64,000 nucleotides of DNA, from NCBI RefSeq assembly GCF_000024365.1, contig NC_013235.1, forward strand, positions 2,356,001-2,420,000, given 5' to 3'. The notes under the pieces were generated by a model. That model saw only the letters and a program-made list of their open reading frames with translations, had not been told where the DNA came from and did no database searches. How positions within the stretch are numbered: the stretch's first letter is position 1; the number at the start of each line of letters is the position of its first letter. The position numbers were made by a program, and so were the translations under genes. Positions 26,169 through 35,264 of this stretch are shown here, in pieces. This DNA comes from Nakamurella multipartita DSM 44233. Lineage in GTDB: Bacteria > Actinomycetota > Actinomycetes > Mycobacteriales > Nakamurellaceae.

Positions 26169-26678
26169 ATGACGTCGCCCATTGGTTTTCGCACCGTCGG
26201 GTCGGTGCCGAACCTGCCGACGCCCCCGACCGGCTTCGCGGTCGCGGCCTACCCGACCTACGCCAGTGCGCAGGCCGCGGTGGAGCAGCTGATCAAGCAC
26301 GACTTCTCGATCCAGGACGTCACCATCGTCGGCTCGGACCTGCAGTTGGTGGAGCGGGTGACCGGCCGGCTCACAGCCGGCAAGCTGGCCGCCGCGGGCG
26401 CCGCCTCCGGCGCCTGGATGGGCCTGTTCGTCGGCCTGCTGATGTTCGTCTTCTCGCCGGTGGAGAGCGGCGTGATGCTGCTGATCCTGGCCGCGGTGGC
26501 GATCGGCGCCGTGTTCGGCGCGGTGATGGGGTACCTGGGTTACTCGGTGGCCAAGGGCCGCCGCGATTTCACGTCGGCCTCGCAGGTGGTGGCCCGCCGC
26601 TACGACGTGCTGTGCCAGCCGCGGACCGCCGAACAGGCCCGCGACATCCTGGCCAAGATGGAACTGGGCCGCCGCTGA
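26169..26678 (+). CDS. General stress protein 17M-like membrane protein
   Basis: 169 residues from ATG 26169, with GGAGG 8 nt upstream. The N-terminal half (GFAVAAYPTYASAQAAVEQL, DVTIVGSDL) matches the general-stress-protein domain (YflT/GSP17M). Two hydrophobic segments at about 80-125 contain Gly/Ala-rich helices and are followed by a short cytoplasmic end. The function of the family is unknown. It is divergent from mrp. Confidence 0.82.
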   Translation: MTSPIGFRTVGSVPNLPTPPTGFAVAAYPTYASAQAAVEQLIKHDFSIQDVTIVGSDLQLVERVTGRLTAGKLAAAGAASGAWMGLFVGLLMFVFSPVESGVMLLILAAVAIGAVFGAVMGYLGYSVAKGRRDFTSASQVVARRYDVLCQPRTAEQARDILAKMELGRR

Positions 26679-26700
26679 GCCGGCGGCCACCCGGACGAAC

Positions 26701-26732
26701 GAAGGCCCGGCCGATTTCTCGGCCGGGCCTTC
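26701..26732. terminator. Perfect bidirectional hairpin terminator
   Basis: Arms 26701-26714 (GAAGGCCCGGCCGA) and 26719-26732 form a perfect 14-bp stem with loop TTTC, between the convergent stress-protein and SHOCT genes. Confidence 0.9.
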
Positions 26733-26747
26733 GTGTGCGCGTGCTGA

Positions 26748-27125
26748 TCAGGCCAGCGCCTTGGCCTTGAGCTGCTCGAACTCCTGCTGGGTGATGGTGC
26801 CGTTGTCCAGCAGCGCCTTGGCCTCGGCGATGTGGTCGGCGGGCGACTTGCCGGCCACATCACGGATGTAGGCATCGGTCTGCGACCGGGCCTGCTGCGC
26901 GGCGGCCAGCTGCCGCTGGGACATCCCCTTGCCCCGCGCGATCACGTAGACCAGGGCCGTGAGGTAGGGCGCAAAGATCAGGAACAGGATCCAGAGGGCC
27001 TTCCACCAGCCGCTGAGCTCGTGGTCGCGGAACAGGTCGGTCAGGATGTAGAAGAGCACGAACAGGTACGCGACGAAGACAAAGCTCCAGATCACGATCC
27101 AGATGATGCTCCAGAAGTTTTCCAC
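26748..27125 (-). CDS. PLDc_N/SHOCT-domain membrane protein
   Basis: 125 residues from GTG 27125, with GGAGGT about 7 nt upstream. Two membrane helices (about 5-30 and 42-64) match the phospholipase-D-nuclease N-terminal type module. The C-terminal short helix pair (HIAEAKALLDNGTITQQEFEQLKAKAL) is a SHOCT domain, usually an oligomerisation or regulatory element. No enzymatic domain is present. Function unknown. Confidence 0.85.
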   Translation of the reverse strand: MENFWSIIWIVIWSFVFVAYLFVLFYILTDLFRDHELSGWWKALWILFLIFAPYLTALVYVIARGKGMSQRQLAAAQQARSQTDAYIRDVAGKSPADHIAEAKALLDNGTITQQEFEQLKAKALA

Positions 27126-27389
27126 GGATGTACCTCCAGTTCGCGGCCGGTGTCCTCCGGCCGGTCATCGAGCGGCCGCGATGCTCGCTCTCGACTCACA
27201 CGGGCCGGGGATCCCCGGCATCCGGGAAAATCCTGGCACACCGGACGGACCGCTTTGATCACCCACATCGGAGGGTCGGCCACATTTCGGTGACGGTCAG
27301 GTGTCGATTTCTCGCCCCGCTGACCGTTTTCCGGTCGATCGACGGCCCGGGTGCCGGTGGATTCGTGTCGATCCGACGACCGGTGACGC

Positions 27390-28466
27390 TCAGAGCCAGC
27401 CGCGCCGGCGCAGCAAGAGATAGAGCGTCCCGCACAGACCGATGATCACGCCGAGCGCCATCGGGTACCCATAGGTCCAGCTCAGCTCGGGCATGTTCTC
27501 GAAATTCATCCCGTAGATGCCGGCGATGGCCGTCGGCACCAGCGCGATCGCCGCCCAGGCGGAGATCTTGCGCATGTCCTCGTTCTGCCGTGTCGTCACC
27601 TCGGCCAGCGCCGCATTGACCAGTGTGGTGAGCATCTCGTCAAAGGTGGAGACGCGGTCGGCGACCACCGACAGATGGTCCTCGACGTCACGGACGTAGG
27701 AGCGGATCTTCTTGGGCATCAGGTCGGTGGTGGTGCCGGCCAGCGATCGCATGGCCGGCATCAGTGGCGACACCGCGCGGCGCAGGCCCAGGATCTCCCG
27801 CTTGAGCAGGTAGATCTGCTCGATGTCGACCGGCCGGTTGGGGGTGAAGACCGAGTTCTCCATCTCGTCGATGTCGTCCTCGACGGCCTCGACGACCGAG
27901 AGGTACTCGTCGACGATGTGGTCGGCGATCGCGTGCATGACCGCGGCCGGGCCGATGGCCAGCTGGTCGGGGTCGGCCTCCAGGCCCGCGCGGACGGTGC
28001 GCAGCTGCGAGTGCGCCCCATGCCGGACGGTGACGATGTAGTCCGGCCCCAGGAAGATCATGATCTCCCCGTCCTGGACGATCTGGGAGGCGTTGCCGGC
28101 GGTGTGCTCGACGTAGGCGACCGTCTTGAGCACCATGAACAGCGAGTTGTCGTAGGTGTCCATCTTCGGCCGCTGGTAGGCCTGCACCGCATCCTCGACG
28201 GCCAGCTCGTGCAACCCGAGCAGATCGGCCAGAAACGCCATCTCGTCCTCGCCCGGCTCGTGCAGGCCGATCCAGACGAAGCCGCGCCCTTCGGTGCGGA
28301 CGCGGGCGATCGCCCGCGTCGGGTCGCCGCACTCGCGCACCCGCTGCCCGTTGATGTACGCGGCGCAGTCGACGATGGCCTCGGCGTGCTGCGTGTCGTG
28401 ACCGTCCGGGGTGGGCGGCCGGTGCCGCTGAGGTCGCAATATCGGCAAAGAGGGCAGGACGGGCAT
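27390..28466 (-). CDS. corA: CorA-family magnesium/cobalt transporter
   Basis: 358 residues from ATG 28466, with GAGGAGGT upstream; the GTG 6 nt earlier overlaps that site. A large N-terminal cytoplasmic domain is followed by two C-terminal membrane helices. The first helix ends in the selectivity signature YGMNFENMPEL (GMN motif). The family forms pentameric Mg2+ channels gated by intracellular Mg2+. The upstream gap of 243 bp contains no M-box-like structure that I can recognise. Confidence 0.93.
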   Translation of the reverse strand: MPVLPSLPILRPQRHRPPTPDGHDTQHAEAIVDCAAYINGQRVRECGDPTRAIARVRTEGRGFVWIGLHEPGEDEMAFLADLLGLHELAVEDAVQAYQRPKMDTYDNSLFMVLKTVAYVEHTAGNASQIVQDGEIMIFLGPDYIVTVRHGAHSQLRTVRAGLEADPDQLAIGPAAVMHAIADHIVDEYLSVVEAVEDDIDEMENSVFTPNRPVDIEQIYLLKREILGLRRAVSPLMPAMRSLAGTTTDLMPKKIRSYVRDVEDHLSVVADRVSTFDEMLTTLVNAALAEVTTRQNEDMRKISAWAAIALVPTAIAGIYGMNFENMPELSWTYGYPMALGVIIGLCGTLYLLLRRRGWL

Positions 28467-28593
28467 GGCCACCTCCTCGTGGAACGGACGCCAACAAGTG
28501 GATCAGTGCAGGTCACGATGGCCGCCACCGGCCGTTGACCGGGCCTGCTCGACGAGCGTACTCGCGGGCGGCCCCGACGGTCGGGCATCGCGA

Positions 28594-28622
28594 CGACCGG
28601 CCGGCGACCGGTTGGCGACCGG
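28594..28622. repeat. 11-bp direct repeat, 3 copies, in the corA/PHP gap
   Basis: CGACCGG at 28594, 28605 and 28616, each separated by 4 bp. The period equals one helical turn, about 75 bp upstream of the -10 of the PHP gene. Confidence 0.5.
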
Positions 28623-28696
28623 AGGATGAACCCCGGGTGCATCCCCGGTGAACCCGATTTCCGCGAGCCGGGGCACGCGCGCAGCGGGGCACCCGG

Positions 28697-28702
28697 CAGG
28701 AT
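28697..28702 (+). promoter_or_regulatory. -10 element of the PHP gene (leaderless)
   Basis: CAGGAT, 7 nt, then GTG 28710. The in-frame ATG at 28701 lies inside the element and would not be on the transcript. Confidence 0.5.
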
Positions 28703-28709
28703 GGGGCGC

Positions 28710-29573
28710 GTGCTCATCGACCTGCACGCCCACTCGACCGCCTCCGACGGCACCGACACGCCAGCCGAGCTGATGCTGGCCGCGGCCGCCGCCGGACTCG
28801 ACGTCGTCGCCATCACCGACCACGACAACACCATGGGCTGGGCGCCCGCGCTGGCCGCGCGGCCGGCCGGCCTCACGGTGATCCGGGGGGCGGAGTTCTC
28901 CACCACCGCGCACGCCGACGGCCACCGGGTCAGCGTGCACCTGCTGGGTTACCTGTTCGACCCGGAGCATCGCGCGATCGTCGACGAGCAGGCCCGGCTG
29001 CGGCAGGAGCGGCTGCACCGCGGCATGGCGATCGTGGAGCGGATGGTCGCCGCCGGGGTGCCGATCACCGCCGACCAGGTGATGGAGATCGCCGCAGGTG
29101 CGCCGGTGGGCCGTCCGCACATCGGCCGGGCGCTGGTCGACGCCGGGGTGGTCGAATCAGTGGACCAGGCGTTCGCCATGCACCTGTCCGGGCGAGGCCC
29201 CTATTACGTGCCCAAGGCCGACACCGACCTGCCCACGGCGATCGGCATGATCGTCGCGGCCGGCGGAGTCAGCGTCATCGCGCATCCGCGGGGCCGCGGT
29301 GAGCGCCGCGCGCTCACCGCCGACTACCTGAGCGAACTGGCCGATCTCGGGCTGGGTGGCCTGGAGGTCGATCATCCCGACCACGATCGGCCGGAGCGGG
29401 CCGAGCTGCGCGCGATCGCCGACCGGCTGGGCCTGCTACGGACCGGCTCGTCGGACTATCACGGCACCAACAAGGTGCTGCGCCTGGGTCAGGAGCGCAC
29501 CGAACCGGAGATGCTGGAGCGGATCATCGCCGCGAGCAACGGCATCACGGCGCCGGTCGGCCCCGGCGGGTGA
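28710..29573 (+). CDS. PHP-domain metal-dependent phosphoesterase
   Basis: 287 residues from GTG 28710, which makes the protein begin MLIDLHAHSTASDGTDTPAE, the usual first residues of this family. Metal-binding motifs of the PHP fold are present: HAHS, the DHDN segment, RGAEFS, GRPHIG, IAHPRG and GSSDYHG. Homologues hydrolyse 3',5'-bisphosphates or short RNA ends (RNase AM type), so nucleotide phosphoesterase is the likely class. TGATG overlap with the next gene. Confidence 0.9.
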   Translation: MLIDLHAHSTASDGTDTPAELMLAAAAAGLDVVAITDHDNTMGWAPALAARPAGLTVIRGAEFSTTAHADGHRVSVHLLGYLFDPEHRAIVDEQARLRQERLHRGMAIVERMVAAGVPITADQVMEIAAGAPVGRPHIGRALVDAGVVESVDQAFAMHLSGRGPYYVPKADTDLPTAIGMIVAAGGVSVIAHPRGRGERRALTADYLSELADLGLGGLEVDHPDHDRPERAELRAIADRLGLLRTGSSDYHGTNKVLRLGQERTEPEMLERIIAASNGITAPVGPGG

Positions 29574-29926
29574 TGCCCGACGCGCGGGCGCCGGCGCCGG
29601 GCGCCGGCGGTCCCGGTTCGCGATCGTTCGGTGCCCTGGTGCGGCTGTTGGACGTGCTGGCCGGGCTGCTGTCCGCCGGTCTGCTGGTCGTCGGCGGGCT
29701 GCTGCTGGCGGCGCAGCTGCTCGCCCCGTCGGTGCTGTCCATGGCCGGCTGGGGGCAGGCGAGCGGTCCCGGCTGGCCGCGGGTCGGCGCCCAGCTGCTG
29801 GTCGGCGTCGGCGGCGAAGTGGTGGTGCGGCTGCGGGGCCGGCTCGGTCGGGGGCCACGGGTCGCGGCCGACCTGGCCGTGATCGTCGCGGCGGTGACGG
29901 TCATCGTCTGGGCCTGGTGGCCCTGA
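29573..29926 (+). CDS. Small two-helix membrane protein
   Basis: 117 residues, ATG overlapping the PHP stop (TGATG). Membrane helices at about 23-48 and 96-115, with a basic segment (RLRGRLGRGPR) between them. No family recognised. It is co-transcribed with the PHP gene by arrangement, and ends 9 bp from the convergent PQQ-propeller gene with no terminator between. Confidence 0.7.
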   Translation: MPDARAPAPGAGGPGSRSFGALVRLLDVLAGLLSAGLLVVGGLLLAAQLLAPSVLSMAGWGQASGPGWPRVGAQLLVGVGGEVVVRLRGRLGRGPRVAADLAVIVAAVTVIVWAWWP

Positions 29927-29935
29927 GCGGCACCG

Positions 29936-31378
29936 TCAGCTCAGGCCGACGACCGTGGCGCCCCGGGTCTCGATGATCATTGATCCGATGGCGGCGACGT
30001 CGACCCGACCGGTGTAGCCGGCGCGGTCGACGGCAATCACCGCGGGCACGATGCCCGGGTTGCCGTTGGCCGCGGCCACCGCGGCCAACCCGCCGGTCAC
30101 CGGGAGCAGGACCTGCTTGTCGATCACGGCGGGCAGCCCGAGCAGCCCCTGACGGGTCCAGGCCACGGACAGGTCCTGGATATTCTCGGTGACCGAACTC
30201 GGGCCCGCGCCCGGCAGCTCGGTGGCCAGCACGCCCGGGGTCGGCGCCTGGGCCGTGTCGGCCAGGTCGCCGGTGGTGGATGTGGGGGTGGTCTCCACGG
30301 TCGCGGACTGCTGACCGACCGCGACCAGGGTGTCGCCGATCAGCGAGAACCGCAGCACTCCGTCCCGAACGGCTGGGGTCGGCGAGGTCGCGCCCCCATC
30401 GGTCAGCCGGTCGGCCGCCACGATCGACGCCGCCGGCACGTCGACCGGGGTGCGGCCGACCTCCTGGCCGGTGGTGTCGTACAGCACGACGGCCGGTTCG
30501 GGATCGGAGACCAGCACGGCCACCCGGTCCGAGGTGATGCCGACCAGGCGGGCCGCCGTGGCGCCGGTGTCGATCTCGGCCCGGGCCGTGTGCTTGAACA
30601 CGTCCTGGTCGTCGGGTTTGTCGGGGGCCGAGTCCGGGGTGGTCCAGTTGAGCACCACCCGGGCGGTGGCCCCCAGATCCGGGCAGTGTTCGACGGTCGC
30701 GAACTGCTGGTCGTCGATGATCATGTCGGTGAAGGTGCACCCGGTGTGCGTCGCGTTCGGCTTGGGCGGCGCGGGCAGGTCGCCGTACTGGATGGTGCGG
30801 ACCAGGTCGTCCCGCCACAGCTCGACCAACGAGGGACCCAGCCATCCGGCGTACGGGCCGCCGAAGGTCAGCGCCCCACCGGCCTGGTTGGGGCTGGTGC
30901 GGTCGTAGTGCCGGTCCCCGGTGGCCGGGTCCAGCAGCATCATCTGCGAGCAGGAGCCGTTCTTGTTCGACACCACCATCACGCCGCGGACCTTGCCGCG
31001 AACGGTCACCCCGGGGGCATCGGTGTCGCCGGAACCGATCGCGCACAGCGGCTGGTCACCGCGGTCGTAGGACCAGCGCGGTTCCCCGGTGACGGCGTCG
31101 TAGGCCACGGCCGCGGTGCCCTGCCCGGTGACCACCACCCCGTACGGGGAGGCGACCGCGCCGATCGCCGGGTCGGTGGCCACGGTCCACCGCTGGGTCA
31201 GCGTGGTCGGGACCTGCACCGGCGACCCCGGCGTCGCGGCGGCCGCGGAGGTGGCGTCGGTGGTGGCCCGTACATCGCTGGTCAGATAGACCACGGCGAC
31301 GACCGCCAGCACGATCAGGGCGATGGCGCCGGCGACGATCCGGTCGATGCGTCGTCGGCGGGCCAGGCTGCGCGTCAC
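29936..31378 (-). CDS. Membrane-anchored PQQ-like beta-propeller protein (Rv3212-like)
   Basis: 480 residues from GTG 31378, 7 nt after TAGGCT. A membrane helix at about 15-33 is followed by an extracytoplasmic region with propeller-blade strands such as TLTQRWTVATDPAIGAVAS and VAYDAVTGEPRWSYDRG. Four cysteines could form disulfides. No PQQ-binding residues can be asserted, so a protein-binding scaffold is as likely as an enzyme. It lies downstream of rhlE as in mycobacteria. Confidence 0.82.
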   Translation of the reverse strand: MTRSLARRRRIDRIVAGAIALIVLAVVAVVYLTSDVRATTDATSAAAATPGSPVQVPTTLTQRWTVATDPAIGAVASPYGVVVTGQGTAAVAYDAVTGEPRWSYDRGDQPLCAIGSGDTDAPGVTVRGKVRGVMVVSNKNGSCSQMMLLDPATGDRHYDRTSPNQAGGALTFGGPYAGWLGPSLVELWRDDLVRTIQYGDLPAPPKPNATHTGCTFTDMIIDDQQFATVEHCPDLGATARVVLNWTTPDSAPDKPDDQDVFKHTARAEIDTGATAARLVGITSDRVAVLVSDPEPAVVLYDTTGQEVGRTPVDVPAASIVAADRLTDGGATSPTPAVRDGVLRFSLIGDTLVAVGQQSATVETTPTSTTGDLADTAQAPTPGVLATELPGAGPSSVTENIQDLSVAWTRQGLLGLPAVIDKQVLLPVTGGLAAVAAANGNPGIVPAVIAVDRAGYTGRVDVAAIGSMIIETRGATVVGLS

Positions 31379-31385
31379 GCCGCCG

Positions 31386-31391
31386 AGCCTA
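31386..31391 (-). promoter_or_regulatory. -10 element of the propeller gene (leaderless)
   Basis: Minus-strand TAGGCT, 7 nt, GTG 31378, in the 90-bp gap after rhlE. Confidence 0.45.
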
Positions 31392-31450
31392 CGGGGCGGC
31401 TCGGTGGCCTCAGGTGTGAGCCGCCGACGCCGTCGTCGGTCGGGCGGGCT

Positions 31451-31480
31451 GATTCAGACGGTGGCGATTCAGACGGTGGC
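31451..31480. repeat. 15-bp tandem duplication spanning the rhlE stop codon
   Basis: GATTCAGACGGTGGC occurs at 31451-31465 and 31466-31480. The rhlE stop is in the second copy (31469-31471) and an in-frame stop occurs again in the first, so the end of the gene carries duplicated ATV-stop units. Confidence 0.85.
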
Positions 31481-33229
31481 GTCGACCGACTGCGCGGCCT
31501 CGTGCGCGCCCTCGGTGACCGGCTGCCCGCTGCGGGTGCGCCGGCGGCTGCGGCGACGCCGGGCCTTGGGCGCGCCCTCGGTGCCCTCGGTCGACGGGCC
31601 GGCGGCCGCGCCGGTCTCGTCCGGGCTCGCCGGGTGGTCGATCGCGTGCTCGACCGGACGGTCGGCCGACCGGGCGCCGCGGGTGCGCTGGCGGCGGCGA
31701 CCGCCGGTCCCGCCGTCGCCCTCGGCCGCCGGGTCGCCGTCGGCCGGACGGTCCGCGCGGGCCGGACGATCGGCGTGCGTGGTCTTGGTCCGGGTGCGGC
31801 CGGCGCTGCGGCGCTTGCCGCCCGTCTCGCCCAGGTCCTCGACCTGCTCGGCGTCCAACCCGGCCCGGGTCCGGGCGGCCCGGGGGAGTTCACCGGTGGT
31901 GCCCTCGGGGATGTCCAGTTCGGCGAACAGGTGCGGCGAGGTGGAGTAGGTCTCCACCGGATCGTTGAAGTTGAGCTCCAACGCCTGGTTGATCAGCTGC
32001 CAGCGGGGGATGTCGTCCCAGTCGATGAACGACACGGCGGTGCCGGTCTTGCCGGCCCGGCCGGTGCGCCCGATCCGGTGGACGTAGGTCTTCTCCTCCT
32101 CCGGGCACTGGAAATTGATCACGTGCGTGACGTCGTCGACGTCGATGCCGCGGGCGGCGACGTCGGTGGCCACCAGCACGTCGACCTTGCCGGCGCGGAA
32201 GGCGCGCAGGGCCTGCTCGCGAGCACCCTGGCCGAGGTCACCGTGCACGGCGGCGGCCGCGAAGCCGCGCTCCTCGAGGTCCTCGGCGACCTTGGCGGCG
32301 GTCCGCTTGGTCCGGGTGAAGACCATGGTCAGGCCGCGACCGCGGGCCTGCAGCACCCGGGCCAGCATCTCGACCTTGTCCAGGGCGTGCGCGCGGTAGA
32401 CGAACTGCCGGGTGGTGCTGTGCATGGCGCCTTCGGCGGCGGCCTCGGCCCGGATGTGCATCGGCCGCGACATGAAGGTGCGGGCCAGGGTCAGGATCGG
32501 GCCGGGCATGGTCGCCGAGAACAGCATGGTCTGCTTGACCGTCGGGACCAGGTCCAGGACCTTCTCCATGTCCGGCAGGAAGCCCAGGTCGAGCATCTCG
32601 TCGGCCTCGTCCAGGACGAGCACCTTGACCCCACCGAGCACCAGGTGCCCGGAGTTGGCCAGGTCGAGCAGCCGGCCGGGGGTGCCGACGACCAGGTCGA
32701 CGCCGGCCTGCAGCGCCTTGATCTGCGGCTCGTAGGCGCGGCCGCCGTAGACCGCGGTCACCGCCAGGCCGAGCGCCTTGCCCAGCGCGTGCAGGTCGCG
32801 GGTGACCTGCACGCACAGCTCGCGGGTGGGCACCATGACGACGGCGCGCGGGGCGCGGCCGACCGGCAGCTTGCCCTTCTCGTCGACGGTCACGGCCTTG
32901 TCGTGGGACAGCCGCTGCAGCAGCGGCACGCCGAAGCCCAGCGTCTTGCCCATGCCGGTGCGGGCCTGCCCGATCAGGTCGGAGCCGGTCAACGCGATGG
33001 GCAGGGTCAGCGCCTGGATGGCGAAGGTGCGCTCGATGCCGACGTCGGCCAGCGCGGTGACGATGCGCTCGTCCACGCCGAACTCGGCGAAGGTGGGGGA
33101 TTCGGGCCGGATGTCCGCGTCCGCGGTCAGCGGGTGGGACAGGGCCGCGTCGTCCGGGTCGATCGCCGCGTCGGCGACCACGCCGTCCGGATCCTCGATG
33201 GTGGGGCTGATCAGATTGTGCTGGGTCAT
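31469..33229 (-). CDS. rhlE: DEAD-box RNA helicase RhlE
   Basis: 586 residues from ATG 33229, with GGAAGG upstream. Core motifs in order: Q motif FAIQALTLPIALTG, Walker A ARTGMGKT, PTRELCVQ, TPGRLLDL, DEAD (VLDEADEML), SAT, then the second RecA domain with ATDVAARGIDVD and HRIGRTGRAG. The C-terminal 150 residues are Arg/Lys/Ala-rich and disordered, typical of RNA-binding tails. It unwinds structured RNA in ribosome assembly or RNA decay. The gene has a long untranslated leader. Confidence 0.94.
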   Translation of the reverse strand: MTQHNLISPTIEDPDGVVADAAIDPDDAALSHPLTADADIRPESPTFAEFGVDERIVTALADVGIERTFAIQALTLPIALTGSDLIGQARTGMGKTLGFGVPLLQRLSHDKAVTVDEKGKLPVGRAPRAVVMVPTRELCVQVTRDLHALGKALGLAVTAVYGGRAYEPQIKALQAGVDLVVGTPGRLLDLANSGHLVLGGVKVLVLDEADEMLDLGFLPDMEKVLDLVPTVKQTMLFSATMPGPILTLARTFMSRPMHIRAEAAAEGAMHSTTRQFVYRAHALDKVEMLARVLQARGRGLTMVFTRTKRTAAKVAEDLEERGFAAAAVHGDLGQGAREQALRAFRAGKVDVLVATDVAARGIDVDDVTHVINFQCPEEEKTYVHRIGRTGRAGKTGTAVSFIDWDDIPRWQLINQALELNFNDPVETYSTSPHLFAELDIPEGTTGELPRAARTRAGLDAEQVEDLGETGGKRRSAGRTRTKTTHADRPARADRPADGDPAAEGDGGTGGRRRQRTRGARSADRPVEHAIDHPASPDETGAAAGPSTEGTEGAPKARRRRSRRRTRSGQPVTEGAHEAAQSVDATV

Positions 33230-33756
33230 GCGTGCCTTCCGAGTCGTCCGCGCGCGTTCACGCGACAAGGAAAGACTTGCCTCCAGGACACTCGCTCCTA
33301 AAGGGACTCCCCGCTGTCCGGCCTGAACGGAGGGTGCGAACCGTCAGCGTCGAGCTGCCCGTGTCGTTCGATCGGGTCCGCGTTGCTGCGGGTCCCCGGG
33401 CGCGCGTGTCGCGCGTCGCAATGCCTGGTCGACCGGGGTCGCGCGCAAGCGCGTCGCCGGCCGGTCCGACGGGCAGTCGGTCCGATTCGTCCGTCCGCGC
33501 AGGTGACGCGCGCACAGTGCCGCGGTGCGGATGTCGCACCGTCGAGGCTCATCCTACCTGTTCAGGCGGTCGCAAGGGGTGCATTGGCGGACGGGTCGGC
33601 CGCGCGCCCGATAGGCTCGTGCCCTGCGCGCCGCTGGCCGATGACGGAATCCCGCCTGCGGGCCGGGGAGTCGGTGCGGCACGAACTGCGACGGCGCCCT
33701 GGAACGGCAGTCGGAACGGCCGATGAACGGCGGATGGAAGGCGGTAGGAAGTCGGT
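33230..33756. promoter_or_regulatory. 527-bp divergent gap: rhlE leader and ferritin-like promoter
   Basis: The gap holds a minus-strand TAGGAT (33551-33556), giving a rhlE leader of about 315 nt rich in GC inverted segments. Divergent to it is a plus-strand TAGGCT (33612-33617), giving a leader of about 130 nt for the ferritin-like gene. The short frames in the leader have no ribosome sites and look like chance. I see no other gene here. Confidence 0.5.
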
Positions 33757-34443
33757 ATGAACACAGCGCACCCGGCCGAGTCGGTGCCGGCCGCCACGTT
33801 GCCGCCGCCGGACCCCGCGGTCGTTGACCTGCTCGGCGTGCTGGCCTACGGCGAGCTGTCGGCGTTCGATCGGATGGCCGCCGATGCGCGCTGGGCGCCG
33901 ACCCTGGCCGGCCGGGTCCAGCTCTCGGCCATGGCCACCGCCGAGATGGGGCACTTCAACGCGCTGGCCCGGCATCTGGCCGCCCACGGGGTGGCCGTCG
34001 AGGCCGCGATGCAGCCGTTCATCGCGCCGTTCGACGCCTTCCACGACTCCACCGCCCCCCACTCCTGGCTCGAATCACTGGTCAAGGCGCACGTGGGCGA
34101 CGGGCTGGCCGCGGACTTCTACCGGGAGATCGCCGAATGGCTCGATCCGGTGACCCGCGACCTGGTCTTCGAGGTGCTGGCCGACTCGGGCCACTCGGCG
34201 TTCGCGGTGCGCGAGGTGCGCAAGGCCTGCCAGGCCGACCCACGGGTGGCCGGTCCGCTGGCCCTGTGGGGGCGGCGGCTGCTCGGTGAGGCCATCACCC
34301 AGGCCCAGTACGTGGTCGCCGACCGGGACACGCTGGCCGAGCTGATCGTGACCGGATCCGGCGACCTGGCCGGCATCGCGGCCCTGTTCCGCCGGCTGCA
34401 GCAGGGTCACACCGAGCGGATGAAGTCCCTCGGACTGGCCTGA
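33757..34443 (+). CDS. Ferritin-like fold protein (MiaE-like, Rv3210c-like)
   Basis: 228 residues from ATG 33757, with AGGAAG about 7 nt upstream. The four-helix pattern has Glu/His residues at metal-ligand-like positions: [32 protein letters not shown] and [12 protein letters not shown]. It resembles the tRNA-(ms2io6A)-hydroxylase-like ferritin family, but not all ligands can be confirmed by eye. In mycobacteria the homologue is likewise divergent from rhlE. A di-iron oxidase role is inferred, not shown. Confidence 0.82.
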   Translation: MNTAHPAESVPAATLPPPDPAVVDLLGVLAYGELSAFDRMAADARWAPTLAGRVQLSAMATAEMGHFNALARHLAAHGVAVEAAMQPFIAPFDAFHDSTAPHSWLESLVKAHVGDGLAADFYREIAEWLDPVTRDLVFEVLADSGHSAFAVREVRKACQADPRVAGPLALWGRRLLGEAITQAQYVVADRDTLAELIVTGSGDLAGIAALFRRLQQGHTERMKSLGLA

Positions 34444-34447
34444 GCCC

Positions 34448-35233
34448 ATGACCGGCCCGGACGCGTTCGTCAAGCAGCGGGCCGAGGCACCTCCGCAGTT
34501 CTTCGCCTGGGAGGCGGCCGGGCTGGCCTGGTTGGGGCGCGCCGACGGCGGCACCGCCGTGGTCGGGGTGCACGAGGTCGGTGACACCCGGATCGTGCTG
34601 GAGCGGATCGCGCCCGCTCCGGCCACCCGGGCGGCCGCGCAGGCGTTCGGCCGGTCGTTGGCCCGCACCCACGCCGCCGGCGCCGACGCTTTCGGGGCCG
34701 CTGCGCCCGGCTGGAACGGGGACGGCTGGATCGGCCGGCAGGAGCTGACCATCCGTCCGTTCGACCGGTGGGGCGAGTTCTACGCCACCACCCGGCTGCA
34801 GCCCTACGCCCGGGCCGCTCATCGGGTGGGGCATCTGTCCGCGGCGGCCGTGCACATCGTCGATCGGGTGTGTGCCCGCCTGGTGGCCGGCGAGTTCGAC
34901 GACGACACACCGCCGGCCCGGATCCACGGCGATCTGTGGGGCGGCAACGTGCTCTACGGCCGGCTGGGCACCGGGTCGCCCGCGGCCGGCGCCGTCCTGA
35001 TCGACCCGGCCGCGCACGGCGGGCACGGGCTCACCGACCTGGCCATGCTCGCGCTGTTCGGCACCGAGCACCTGTCCCTCGTGCTGGCCGCCTACGCCGA
35101 GGCGGCGCAACTGCGCCCCGACTGGGCGGACCTGATCGGCCTGCACCAACTGCATCCGTTGCTCGTGCACGCCGTCTCGCACGGCCCGTCGTACGGGCAG
35201 CAGGCCGTCGCGGTCGCCGACCGTTACCGCTGA
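34448..35233 (+). CDS. Fructosamine-kinase family protein
   Basis: 261 residues from ATG 34448, 4 nt after the previous stop. Protein-kinase-like fold: N-terminal VKQRAEAPPQFFAWEAAGLAWL, catalytic loop RIHGDLWGGNVLY (Asp base) and metal-binding DPAAHGGHGLTDLAML. This matches the fructosamine-3-kinase/ketosamine-kinase family, which phosphorylates glycated amines for deglycation. Physiological substrate unknown. Likely operon with the ferritin-like gene. Confidence 0.88.
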   Translation: MTGPDAFVKQRAEAPPQFFAWEAAGLAWLGRADGGTAVVGVHEVGDTRIVLERIAPAPATRAAAQAFGRSLARTHAAGADAFGAAAPGWNGDGWIGRQELTIRPFDRWGEFYATTRLQPYARAAHRVGHLSAAAVHIVDRVCARLVAGEFDDDTPPARIHGDLWGGNVLYGRLGTGSPAAGAVLIDPAAHGGHGLTDLAMLALFGTEHLSLVLAAYAEAAQLRPDWADLIGLHQLHPLLVHAVSHGPSYGQQAVAVADRYR

Positions 35234-35264
35234 GCATTCCGGTTGAGCTCGTCGATGACGGCTG

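Noticed and set aside
31451-31480. Attachment site or insertion scar from the 15-bp duplication
   Set aside because: No integrase or mobile gene is near, and both copies are adjacent.
33258-33552. Small minus-strand frames in the rhlE leader
   Set aside because: No ribosome sites, start of one lies within the -10 element, and composition is not gene-like.
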